A stretch of 59,462 nt of DNA, from assembly GCA_038874475.1 (NCBI GenBank), contig JAVZCJ010000003.1, forward strand, positions 1 to 59,462. Direction: 5' to 3'. The notes under the pieces are model-generated. The model was not told the DNA's origin and did not search any database. It saw nothing but the letters and a program-made list of their open reading frames with translations. Positions within the stretch are counted from its first letter, which is position 1; the number at the start of each line of letters is the position of its first letter. Both the position numbers and the translations under genes were made by a program. This document shows, one piece after another, positions 7,760 to 15,549 of the stretch. The stretch comes from Nitrososphaerota archaeon (GTDB lineage: Archaea; Thermoproteota; Nitrososphaeria_A; Caldarchaeales; JAVZCJ01).

Positions 7760-8443
7760 TTAAATTTTCTTTTTTCTTAAAGATATATATCTTCCACGCA
7801 ATCTTATTTCTTCTACTTTTTTTAATATTTTTTGAGCAAATTCTTCTCCTAAAATTTTTTCATATCCTTTAAAAAAATTTTCCAAGATGTTTTTTAAAAA
7901 ATTATAATGTGAACTTTCAAGAGTTCTTATAAACAAATGTATATCAACTGCTTTTTCTTCAATTTCATTAGTGAATGCCCCTAATCCATAATCTATAAAA
8001 ACAATATCTTTATTATTATCAATTATCATATTTGAAGTTGTCAAATCTCCATGAACAATATCTCCTTTATGAAGTTTAGCTACAGATTCTCCAATTAAAA
8101 AGGATATTCTTGAAATTTCTTCATTTGATAAAAATGGTATTAATTCTCTTAATCTATTTCCGTTAATGAATTGCATTATTAAAGCTGTATTAATTCTATC
8201 TATAAAAATTACTGCTGGACATTTTACTCCTAATTGCTTACTATTTAATAATAGTTTAGCTTCATGCAATGTTCTACTAAGCCTTACATCATAATCAATT
8301 TTTGGATGCCTATAGTTTTTTATTCTCCTTTTTTTAACTATTAATGGTACTCCTTTCCAAAAAATTTTATAAATAGTTGCTTCTGCACCAATTTTTAATA
8401 CTTCAGCATCATATTCATTAAAAAGAATTTTTATTTTCTCCAA
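7760..8443 (-). CDS. bud32: KEOPS kinase Bud32
   Basis: Small RIO-like kinase/ATPase that binds Kae1 and supports t6A synthesis. The catalytic loop is VHGDLTTSNMI (about 133-143) and the metal-binding DFG equivalent is FIDYGLGAF (about 150-158). The N-terminal lobe has GAEATIYKI. It ends in the basic tail RLRGRYISLRKKK. The gene overlaps the end of kae1 by 13 bp, so translation is coupled. Here it is separate from kae1; some archaea carry a fused Kae1-Bud32. Confidence 0.92.
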   Translation of the reverse strand: MEKIKILFNEYDAEVLKIGAEATIYKIFWKGVPLIVKKRRIKNYRHPKIDYDVRLSRTLHEAKLLLNSKQLGVKCPAVIFIDRINTALIMQFINGNRLRELIPFLSNEEISRISFLIGESVAKLHKGDIVHGDLTTSNMIIDNNKDIVFIDYGLGAFTNEIEEKAVDIHLFIRTLESSHYNFLKNILENFFKGYEKILGEEFAQKILKKVEEIRLRGRYISLRKKKI

Positions 8444-9443
8444 TTTATTTCAACTTCCTCTGGTCTCATTCTTGGATTAATAAAACTTTCTTCAATAGAA
8501 ATATATTTACCATTTAAATATTGTAATAATCCATTCCAAGCTATCATTGCACCATTATCTCCAGCAAAATCATTTGGCACAACATAAAATTTTGCATTAT
8601 GCTCTTTTACCATTCCTTCAAGCATTTCTCTTAATCTTTTACTTCTTGCTACTCCTCCAGTTAATAAAACTTCTTTTTTATCCAATTGAGCTAAAGCTCT
8701 TTCAGTAACTTCAGTAAGCATTGAATAAGAAATTTCTATTATTGATAAACAAATATCTTCAATTTTTTCTCCTTTCTTTAAATATTTTAAAGCTGAAGTT
8801 AATAAACCACTAAATGAAACATCCATCCCTTTTACTCTATAAGGAAAATCAAGAATTTTCTCCCCTTTTTTAGCATATTCTTCTATTATTGGTGGGCCAG
8901 GCAAACCAAGTCCAGCTTCTCTTGAAAAAGTATCTAAGAAATTTCCAATAGCTATATCTAATGTTTCTCCAAAAACCCTATATCTTCCACTTTCAAAAGA
9001 TAAAACCATTGTGTTTCCACCTGAAACATAAAGTGTTACTGGATCTTCGCATTTACATAATAATCTTCCTATTTCAATATGAGCTATGCAATGATTAACA
9101 TTTACTAAAGGAATATTCATTGCTTGAGAGAGAGTTCTTGCAAAAGTTGCTCCAGTTCTTAAACAAGGTCCAAGACCAGGCCCTTGAGAAAAAGCTATAA
9201 CATTTATATCTTTTAATTTTAAACCAGATTTTTCAATTGCAGAAGAAAATACTTTTATTGCATTTCTTGAATGAGATTGAGCTGCTTCTCTAGGATGTAT
9301 TCCCCCTTTTAAAGGTTCATATATGGATTTTTCATTAGCTAATATTTCTCCATTTGAAGAAACTATTCCTATACCAAAAGTATTTCCGCCCTTTTTTAAA
9401 GGTGTGCGGTTGATTCTATTCCTAAACAGAAAATTTTCTTCAT
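8431..9443 (-). CDS. kae1: KEOPS Kae1 (t6A synthase subunit), interrupted by a 20-nt BHB intron
   Basis: Catalytic subunit of KEOPS, which transfers the threonylcarbamoyl group to A37 of tRNA. The coding sequence starts at ATG 9443 (MKKIFCLGIESTAH). It runs 40 nt to position 9404, skips 9384-9403, then continues from 9383 to the stop. The joined frame is 331 codons (330 aa), the normal family size, and restores GIESTAHTFGIGIVS. Metal-binding HCIAH is in VNHCIAHIE, and a C-terminal GGVARSKRLREM is present. Without removal of the insert the message stops after 15 codons (TAA in the intron). An internal start at 9120 would lack the nucleotide-binding N-terminal third. It overlaps bud32 by 13 bp and follows the upstream gene by 10 bp. 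Confidence 0.93.
9384..9403 (-). other. Bulge-helix-bulge intron in kae1 mRNA (20 nt)
   Basis: Read on the minus strand, exon 1 ends ACCGCAC and exon 2 begins ATACTTTTGG. Joining gives GCA CAT ACT TTT (AHTF), the invariant Kae1 sequence. The fold is: central helix CCGC/GCGG, 5' bulge ACA cut AC^A, inner stem CCTTT/AAAGG with a 3-nt loop, and 3' bulge AAA cut AA^A. Both cuts fall between bulge nucleotides 2 and 3, as for the archaeal splicing endonuclease. The outer helix is weak. Very few introns of any kind are this short. Confidence 0.85.
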
Positions 9444-9453
9444 TTTTCTTCTT

Positions 9454-9873
9454 CTATTTTAAATATGTTAATTTATTATCTTTTTCTTTCTTTTTCTCTT
9501 CTATTGATATTTTAGGTAAAGGTATAGGGGGAGGAATATTTAAGCTTCTTGTTAATACTGTTGCTTCAATTATTGAGAAATTTACAATAGTTTGAATTAA
9601 ATAAGGCGGTAAAGCTTCTTTTTTATCATACTTCTCAACGATTTCAAATATTTTTTCATCATCTTTTAAGATCCCTTCTCCTTTAATATTTATATGAGCA
9701 ATAGATGGAGAATAGGTAATATCTGTAATGAATGAAAATTTTATTCCATCTTCTATTTTTTGTATATTTGTTACATTTACATTTGTTGAAATATTAAATT
9801 GAGTTGAAATAAATTGATCATTTTCAATAAATTTTTCAGCTGAAAAACTTTTTAAAAATATTCTGACCTGCAT
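9454..9873 (-). CDS. Conserved archaeal protein, possibly SecB-like fold
   Basis: A 139-aa protein if it starts at the ATG at 9873 (MQVRIFLKSFSAEKF). A longer in-frame extension to 10053 reads antisense through the start of the IF2 gene and is rejected. The body has alternating strands (QFNISTNVNVTNIQKI, SIAHINIKGEGIL), then a helix (YLIQTIVNFSIIEATVLTRSL), the Pro-rich NIPPPIPLP and a charged tail. This strand-helix layout recalls SecB-like archaeal proteins, but I do not recognise it surely. It ends 10 bp before kae1 and is divergent from the IF2 gene, so it probably heads the kae1-bud32-rdgB operon. Confidence 0.6.
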   Translation of the reverse strand: MQVRIFLKSFSAEKFIENDQFISTQFNISTNVNVTNIQKIEDGIKFSFITDITYSPSIAHINIKGEGILKDDEKIFEIVEKYDKKEALPPYLIQTIVNFSIIEATVLTRSLNIPPPIPLPKISIEEKKKEKDNKLTYLK

Positions 9874-9949
9874 TTTAATTAAATTTATTTCAAACTTGAA
9901 TATAATCCTTTTTTTATAAAAATATTTTTCATCTTTAGAAAAGCTATTC

Positions 9950-10009
9950 ATGTAGAACTTAAATATAAGCATATTGCAAAATAAAATTGAAAATATAAAG
10001 GTGTTGAGA
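9950..10009 (+). promoter_or_regulatory. Promoter and ribosome-binding site of the IF2 gene
   Basis: A TATA-like element (CTTAAATATAAG, about 9958-9969) lies about 40 bases before the ATG at 10010. A Shine-Dalgarno-like AAAGGTG sits just before the ATG. The message would therefore have a leader of about 15 nt. The spacing to the divergent gene starting at 9873 fits a shared intergenic promoter region. Confidence 0.4.
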
Positions 10010-11818
10010 ATGTCTTTAAGATCACCTATAGTAGTTGTTCTAGGCCACTCCAAAAAATATTAATTTTTTTGGGGCTTAGTAGATCATGGAAAAACTAGTT
10101 TACTAGATAAAATGCGTGGAACATTAGTTGCTGCTAGAGAAGTAGGAGGAATAACTCAACATATTGGTGCTAGTTTCTTTCCCCTAGATGCTATTATTAA
10201 TGTTTGTAGTAAACTTATAGAAAAATATAATATCACATTAAAAGTTCCTGGAATTCTATTCATCGATACTCCTGGACATGCTGCTTTTACAAATTTAAGA
10301 AGAAGAGGAGGTTCAATGGCTGATATAGCTATATTAGTAATAGATATAATTAATGGAGTTCAAGAACAAACAATAGAAAGTATTCAACTTTTAAAATCTA
10401 GAAAAACTCCATTTGTTGTAGCAGCTAATAAAATTGATTTAATACCTGATTGGAAACCTTTTGAAAATGAAAATTTTCAAGAAACTTTTAATAAACAATC
10501 TAAATATGCTAAAGAAGAATTTGAAAATAGAATTTATAAAATGATAGGAGATTTATCTTTTTTAGGTTTTAAAAGTGATTTATATACAAATATAAAATCT
10601 TTTAAAGAAAATATTGCAATAGTTCCAGTAAGTGCTAAAACTGGTGAAGGAATTCAAGATTTATTGCTTGTTATACTTGGTTTATCTCAAACTTTTCTTA
10701 AAGATAAGCTTACATCAATTATAACTACTAGTGAAGGTTCAATATTAGAAATAGTTGAAGAAGAAGGTTTAGGTGTTACAGCTAATTTAATACTTTATTC
10801 TGGAAAAATAAATGTTGGCGATAGATTTGCATTTATGAGTAAAAGCGGGCCAACTATATCTAAAGTAAGAGCTTTGCTTTTACCTAAGCCTTTAGATGAA
10901 ATGAGAGACCCTAGAGATAAATTTACTCAAGTAGATTCTATTTCAGCTGTTGCAGGTGTAAAAATTGTTGCAAATAATCTAGATGATGCTATCCCAGGTT
11001 CACCTTTAATAATTATTGATAAACCAGAAAATGAAAATGAGATAATCGATAGGATCAATAAAGAAGTTGAAAGTTTAAAAATAAATGTAGATAGAATTGG
11101 AGTAATTTTAAAAGCAGATACATTTGGCACTCTTGAATCTGCAGTATATTTCCTAAAAGATAGAGGAATACCTGTCAGAATAGCAGATATTGGAGACATT
11201 TCAAAAAGAGATGTTTTTGAGGCAAGTATTGTTAAACAAAAAGATGAATTTTTAGGTGTTATTCTAGCTTTTAATGTTCATATTCCTCCAGATATTGAAA
11301 AAGAAGCTATTGATAAAGGAGTAAAAATTTTTAAAGAAAAAATATTGTTTAGGCTTTTTGAAAATTATCTTAATTGGGTTGAGGAAGAAAAGAGTAAAAA
11401 AGAAAGAATGAAATTTGAATCTTTAATTAAACCTGGTAAAATAAAGATTCTTGAAGGATTTGTTTTTAGAAGAAGTAATCCAGCAATTTTTGGGATTGAA
11501 GTTTTAGCTGGAAGAATTAAACCAAAATATAAATTAATGAATTTAGAGGGAAAAATTATTGGTGAAATTTCTCAAATACAAGATAAAGGCCAAAGTATTC
11601 CAGAAGCTACTATTGGAGCTAAAGTAGCAATTTCTATGAAAGAACCAATAGTTGGAAGACATATACATGAAAAAGAAATTCTTCTTGTAGCAGTTCCTGA
11701 GGAGCATGCAAGAGCTTTATTAAAAGATTATGCTCATCTTCTTAAAGAGGATGAAAAAGAAGCATTGAATGAATTAATAGAAATTCAAAGAAAAGAAAAA
11801 ATATTATGGGCAAGATAA
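10010..11818 (+). CDS. infB: Translation initiation factor aIF5B/IF2, interrupted by a 30-nt BHB intron
   Basis: GTPase that joins ribosomal subunits and positions initiator tRNA. Exon 1 (10010-10048, 13 codons, MSLRSPIVVVLGH) is followed by a 30-nt insert, and exon 2 runs 10079-11818. The spliced frame is 593 codons (592 aa) and restores the G1 loop GHVDHGKT. Then come the DTPGH switch II motif and NKIDL for guanine recognition. Domain II has the EGLGVTANLILYSG barrel, and the C-terminal part contains domain IV. Unspliced, translation stops after GHSKKY. A start at 10112 would lack the P-loop and cannot make a functional GTPase. Normal archaeal length, about 590-600 aa. Confidence 0.94.
10049..10078 (+). 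other. Bulge-helix-bulge intron in infB mRNA (30 nt)
   Basis: This is the clearest of the three. Exon 1 ends CTAGGCCAC and exon 2 begins GTAGATCATGG, so joining gives GGC CAC GTA GAT CAT GGA (GHVDHG). Fold: outer helix UCUA/UAGA, central 4-bp helix GGCC/GGCU, 5' bulge ACU cut AC^U, inner 8-bp stem CCAAAAAA/UUUUUUGG with a 7-nt loop, 3' bulge UAG cut UA^G. All parts of a canonical hBHBh' motif are present. The intron contains an in-frame TAA. Confidence 0.9.
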
Positions 11819-11895
11819 TTTTTAATTATTTTAAAAAAAGAAGTAAATGCTTAATTATTAGAAAAAAATAAAAAATTTAATTTAAAGGTGAAGGA

Positions 11896-12327
11896 ATGTC
11901 TAAAAAGGAAAAAGCAGTTGGAATAAAACTTTGTTTAGCTAATCCTAAAGAAGGAAAAACAGAAAACATAATTCTAAATCCTTCACAATTAGCATATTTC
12001 ATTGGCAAAAAAATAGGAGATGAAATAGATGCCTCCTTTTTAGGACGTTCTGGCTATTTTATAAAAATTACTGGTGGAACTGATAGAGATGGTTTTCCAA
12101 TGAGACCTGATGTTTCAGGTGGTAGAAAAGTTGCTATTCTTCTTTCAAGTGGCATAGGTTATCATCCTAAAAGGAAGCCTTCTTCAAAAAAGAAAAAGAA
12201 AAGAGCTAAAAGACCTATTAAAGGGAAAAGAAAAAGAGTGATTGTTCGTGGAAATGTTATAACTGATGCTATTGCTCAAATAAATGCTATTTTAATTGAA
12301 AAAAGTAAAGAAGTAAAAAAGGAATAA
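11896..12327 (+). CDS. rps6e: 30S ribosomal protein S6e (eS6)
   Basis: Archaeal/eukaryotic eS6. Typical blocks are FIGKKIGDEIDASFLG, the near-invariant GGTDRDGFPMRPDV (about 57-70), and GIGYHPKRK. These are followed by a long basic stretch and VIVRGNVITDAIAQINA. 143 aa is slightly long because of the Lys/Arg-rich insert. An AAAGGTG Shine-Dalgarno-like site precedes the ATG. It follows the IF2 gene on the same strand by 77 bp and converges on eS27. Confidence 0.93.
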   Translation: MSKKEKAVGIKLCLANPKEGKTENIILNPSQLAYFIGKKIGDEIDASFLGRSGYFIKITGGTDRDGFPMRPDVSGGRKVAILLSSGIGYHPKRKPSSKKKKKRAKRPIKGKRKRVIVRGNVITDAIAQINAILIEKSKEVKKE

Positions 12328-12329
12328 GC

Positions 12330-12503
12330 TTAAGATTTATATTCAACATATGAGCATTTTCCACAAGTATATCTTTCTTCATGCTCGGCCATAAATGTTC
12401 CAGGTCCGCATCTTGGACAAAATCTCTTTTTACGGATTAATTTTCCATTTTTTACTTCATATTTTTCCCATATTTTATTTTTTTCTTTCTTTTTTTCACT
12501 CAT
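12330..12503 (-). CDS. rps27ae: 30S ribosomal protein S27ae (eS31), zinc-binding
   Basis: Small 57-aa ribosomal protein with the zinc ribbon CPRCGPGTF-x6-ERYTCGKC. It is preceded by [18 protein letters not shown], the standard archaeal S27ae layout without a ubiquitin fusion. Its ATG overlaps the TGA of the eS24 gene (ATGA), so translation is coupled. The eS24-eS27 pair is a standard archaeal arrangement. Confidence 0.93.
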   Translation of the reverse strand: MSEKKKEKNKIWEKYEVKNGKLIRKKRFCPRCGPGTFMAEHEERYTCGKCSYVEYKS

Positions 12504-12802
12504 TTCTTTTCTCCTTCTTTTTTAATTTCTAAAGCTTTTTTATTTCTTTCAAGTATATGTTTTTGTTCAAATCTATTTTTATCTTCTGGAGTATCATATA
12601 TATGACAATGCCCTTTCATTTCTGGTTTACCAAAAATATTTTCAATTTTAACTAAAACTATCCTATCAATATCTATTCCTAATTTTTTAGATAATAATTC
12701 AATTGCTTCTTTTCTAGTTAAAGGTTTATCTAAATCTTTTATTAAAAAATCTATTTCAAATCTTTTTAATAAAGGCTTTTCGTATTTTGAAAGAATTTCC
12801 AA
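12500..12802 (-). CDS. rps24e: 30S ribosomal protein S24e (eS24)
   Basis: 100-aa archaeal eS24. Family features: NPLLKR-like start ([13 protein letters not shown]), [16 protein letters not shown], and the loop [21 protein letters not shown]. It lies 13 bp after the dephospho-CoA kinase gene and is coupled to eS27. Confidence 0.93.
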   Translation of the reverse strand: MEILSKYEKPLLKRFEIDFLIKDLDKPLTRKEAIELLSKKLGIDIDRIVLVKIENIFGKPEMKGHCHIYDTPEDKNRFEQKHILERNKKALEIKKEGEKK

Positions 12803-12815
12803 TGTTTTTTCCTCC

Positions 12816-13343
12816 TCATTCTTTAATTGCTTTTTTAAAAAACTTGTTTATAAATTTCTTTCTTTCATTCGTAGCTTCAATTATTACAGACCCTTCATTT
12901 GGTTGACCATATATAACTATTGAATTTTTTGGAGCAAATTTTATAGCTAAAAGAGTTAATAAATCTTCTTCTCCATCAATATAAACAATAACCTTTTTTC
13001 CTTCTTTAGAAATTAATTTAAATGCTTTTTTTATAGCATTTATTGCTGATGAAGAAATTGTCCCAGCTTGATTATATGCATATATTTTTGTATAAGAATT
13101 GATTATGAATTTTTCAATAGGTTTTCTTTCTATTTTCGAATCTACAATATATAAATTTGCATATATTCCTTTTTCATATAGTATTCTAGAAGTATAATCT
13201 CCTACAATTATTATTAAGCTTTTTTTATTAATATTTTCCTTAATTTCATTAATTAATTCTTCATTTTTATTAATTAATTTTCCTAATGGTTTTTTTAATT
13301 CCTTTTTTATTTCTTCTGGGAAAATAATTAATAATTCTTTCAA
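12816..13343 (-). CDS. GTP-dependent dephospho-CoA kinase (DUF359)
   Basis: Last step of coenzyme A synthesis in many archaea, using GTP rather than ATP. The family pattern is visible: IIVGDYTSRIL (about 46-56), VDSKIERKP (about 67-75), NQAGTIS (about 90-96), IDGEEDLLTL with its conserved acidic residues (about 122-131), and YGQPNEGSV (about 143-151). At 175 aa it has the normal size. The position next to eS24 and Rpo7/Spt4 is the usual archaeal neighbourhood. Assignment is firm at the family level. Confidence 0.9.
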   Translation of the reverse strand: MKELLIIFPEEIKKELKKPLGKLINKNEELINEIKENINKKSLIIIVGDYTSRILYEKGIYANLYIVDSKIERKPIEKFIINSYTKIYAYNQAGTISSSAINAIKKAFKLISKEGKKVIVYIDGEEDLLTLLAIKFAPKNSIVIYGQPNEGSVIIEATNERKKFINKFFKKAIKE

Positions 13344-13448
13344 AATTTTTCAATTATTCTTTAAAAATGGATAAATTTTAATTTTTATATTTATTTAAGC
13401 GCATTCTTCTATAAGTATAAAAAAGGTAAGATTAAAGGTTAATTGAAA

Positions 13449-14423
13449 ATGGAAGAAATAAAGAATTGGATAATTACTCATGGAGATGCGGATGGCATTT
13501 GTGCTGGAGCTATAGCTTATAGTGTTTTTAAAGATTCAAATATATTATTTTCTAATCCAGTTAATCTTTTAAATACATTAAATGAAATTTCAAATGAGGC
13601 GTATAGAATAATTATAAGCGATATAGCAATTATTGATAGTGATGCTAAAAAAATTGAAGAAAAATTAATGCAATTAAGTAATAAATATGAGATTATTTAT
13701 GTAGATCATCATCCTCTTCCAGAAGATTTTGATATTAAAAAATTACAAATAAAATTTATGCATGAAGAAGAAGCATGTGCTTCTGAATTAATTTTCAGAT
13801 TTCTTAATGATAAATTAAATAGTGAGATGGAAAGAGTTATGCTAATAGGTGCAATATCAGATTATGCAGATAATACTCCTTTTGTAAAAAAATTTTTAGA
13901 AAAATGGGATAAAAGGACTTTATATTTTGAAGCAGGAATTTTAGTTAATGGTTTGGAAAGTTTTAGAAAAAATAAAGAAGATAAAGAAAAAATTTTAAAA
14001 GTTTTAGCATCAGGTAAACCACCAAGTTTTCATCAAGGGTTAATAGGTGCAGCAATAATGACTGCTTATTTAGAAGAAGAAATGAGGTATAGAATTAAAA
14101 ATAATTATAAAAAAATTGGTGAGGTTTCATACATAATTGACCCAAAAGGTCCAATAGGAAAAGCAGCTACATATGTGAAAAATGAGGGAAAAACTTTAGT
14201 AGGAATAGCAATAGATATTGAAAATAATAAAGCTGATATGAGTATAAGAACATCTTCTAATAAAATAAACTTAAATTTAATTACAAAAAAAGTAGCTAAA
14301 AAATTTAATGGAAGTGGAGGAGGACATTCAAATGCAGCTGGAGCAAGAATTCCAAAAATTAACTTAGAAGAATTTTTAAAAGAATTTAATAAAGAAATTG
14401 AAGAGCAATTAAAATCTTTTTAA
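13449..14423 (+). CDS. DHH/DHHA1 phosphoesterase (RecJ/nanoRNase-like)
   Basis: Second DHH-family protein of the window, about 324 aa. DHH domain motifs: THGDADGICAG (about 11-21) and VDHHPLP (about 93-99). The DHHA1 motif is NGSGGGHSNAAGA near the C-terminus. It is shorter than the RecJ-like protein at 5231 and lacks extra domains. Likely a nuclease acting on short oligonucleotides or single strands; the substrate cannot be told from sequence. The ATG at 13449 is preferred; a TTG two codons earlier is possible. It stands alone on the plus strand, converging on Spt4, and interrupts the usual Rpo7-Spt4-DPCK order. Confidence 0.87.
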   Translation: MEEIKNWIITHGDADGICAGAIAYSVFKDSNILFSNPVNLLNTLNEISNEAYRIIISDIAIIDSDAKKIEEKLMQLSNKYEIIYVDHHPLPEDFDIKKLQIKFMHEEEACASELIFRFLNDKLNSEMERVMLIGAISDYADNTPFVKKFLEKWDKRTLYFEAGILVNGLESFRKNKEDKEKILKVLASGKPPSFHQGLIGAAIMTAYLEEEMRYRIKNNYKKIGEVSYIIDPKGPIGKAATYVKNEGKTLVGIAIDIENNKADMSIRTSSNKINLNLITKKVAKKFNGSGGGHSNAAGARIPKINLEEFLKEFNKEIEEQLKSF

Positions 14424-14488
14424 GGAATAATTTTTTAGAAATTGCTTAAAAATGAAATTAATAAAAAATTAAGAATGGAATGGTTAAC

Positions 14489-14680
14489 TTATCCTACTTT
14501 TATAGCATATGTACCTGGTTTATCTATTTTTAATGCTTTTGCAATATCAGATTTTTCTGGATCAAATATGATTACATATCCTAAGAATGAGGTTGATAAA
14601 TCTGTTGATCCACAAACATCACATGTATTTCCAGTAACTATTCTATGGCATTTTCTACATGCTTTTTCTTGCGTAGGCAT
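14489..14680 (-). CDS. spt4: Transcription elongation factor Spt4 (RpoE'')
   Basis: 63-aa zinc protein that partners Spt5 on the RNA polymerase clamp. Motifs: KACRKCHRIVTGNTCDVCG with four Cys ligands, then the conserved GYVIIFDPEKSDIAKAL and GTYAIKV ending. It sits directly after Rpo7, the usual archaeal pairing. Confidence 0.94.
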   Translation of the reverse strand: MPTQEKACRKCHRIVTGNTCDVCGSTDLSTSFLGYVIIFDPEKSDIAKALKIDKPGTYAIKVG

Positions 14681-14681
14681 T

Positions 14682-15248
14682 TTACTTTTCCTCTTTCTTT
14701 TCTCCCTTTTCTTCTCCTTTTGTCTCTTCTTTTATCCATTCAATTTTTCCAAGGAATGGTTGCCTAGTTGTTAAACCTATTTTCCCTTCTTTTTCAAAAG
14801 ATATTGCAACAATTTTAGCTCTAACTTTGTCTCCTATAGTTAGCTTCCTACCAGTTTTTTTCCCTAAAAGCATTGAATGTTTTTCATCATATGATATAAA
14901 CTCATCCATTATTTGTGATATATGAAGAAAACCATCTATTGGCCCTATTCTTACAAATGAACCGAATTCAAGTATTTCAATAACTTCTCCTTCAACAACT
15001 TCTTGAAGTCTAGGATAAAATGTTAACAATCTACAATTAACTTTATGATAACTTGCTCCATCTCTTGCTACAAGATATCCTACAGGATCTACTTTTGCAT
15101 CTATTACTAAAATAATATAACCTAATTCTTCACTTATTTTTCCTTCATATATTTCTTTAAGTTGTTCTAAAGCAACATCATTAGGATTTTCATTAAATTT
15201 ATTCGGAGGTATCCTAACAAATTCTTCTAATTCTACTATCGCAAACAT
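14682..15248 (-). CDS. rpoE: DNA-directed RNA polymerase subunit Rpo7 (RpoE')
   Basis: Stalk subunit of archaeal RNA polymerase, homologous to eukaryotic Rpb7. The N-terminal RNP-like domain (VRIPPNKF, ALEQLKEIYEGKI) is followed by an S1 domain (VVEGEVIEILEFGSFVRIGPIDGFLHISQI, written here in parts: residues about 80-110). The 188-aa length includes a Lys/Glu-rich tail beyond the S1 fold. It is co-directional with Spt4, with 1 bp between the genes. In many relatives PIN and aIF2-gamma follow directly; here about 1.9 kb of inserted sequence separates them. Confidence 0.94.
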   Translation of the reverse strand: MFAIVELEEFVRIPPNKFNENPNDVALEQLKEIYEGKISEELGYIILVIDAKVDPVGYLVARDGASYHKVNCRLLTFYPRLQEVVEGEVIEILEFGSFVRIGPIDGFLHISQIMDEFISYDEKHSMLLGKKTGRKLTIGDKVRAKIVAISFEKEGKIGLTTRQPFLGKIEWIKEETKGEEKGEKKEEK

Positions 15249-15381
15249 TTTAATGCATTTAATTTAAATAAAGCATATATAAATATCTTTAAGTAGATGG
15301 GTAAAAAATATAATTTTACAGGAGTTTATTATACTAATTTTGGTTAAAAATAACTAGAAGCAAACAATTAGAGATTTATTT

Positions 15382-15504
15382 TTAGAAGTTTTTAATTTTT
15401 AAATAGAGATAAGAATGAAAATTGGTTTTAATTATTAAAAAAAGATAGAAAGCTAAAGTAAAAGATATTATTGTTAAAAAGGGAATCATAAAACGGGCAA
15501 ACAT
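15382..15504 (-). CDS. Possible 40-aa membrane peptide in the Rpo7-endonuclease gap
   Basis: In the 300-bp gap between Rpo7 and the second endonuclease gene the only open frame of note is 40 codons from the ATG at 15504. It starts MFARFMIPFLTIISFTLAFY and is hydrophobic over residues 5-26, a possible single membrane span. There is no clear ribosome-binding site and no recognised family. A+T-rich sequence yields such frames by chance, so it is listed mainly to describe the gap. Confidence 0.15.
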   Translation of the reverse strand: MFARFMIPFLTIISFTLAFYLFLIIKTNFHSYLYLKIKNF

Positions 15505-15549
15505 TAAAATTAATTTAAAAACTCAATAAAAAAGAGAGGAGAAATAAAT

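Noticed and set aside
8431-9120. A 229-aa Kae1 starting at ATG 9120.
   Set aside because: It would lack the N-terminal nucleotide-binding third. Clear Kae1 sequence continues upstream in the same frame to 9383 and, after a 20-nt skip, to the ATG at 9443.
9874-10053. N-terminal extension of the protein at 9454-9873.
   Set aside because: It runs antisense through the promoter and first exon of infB and the intron, with hydrophobic low-quality sequence; the internal ATG gives a sensible protein.
10112-11818. A 568-aa IF2 starting at ATG 10112.
   Set aside because: It would lack the P-loop. GHVDHGKT is recovered only by joining the 10010 exon across the insert.
12330-12503. Treating the gap between eS6 and eS24 as non-coding.
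   Set aside because: It encodes the complete 57-aa zinc protein S27ae, too short for usual ORF cut-offs.
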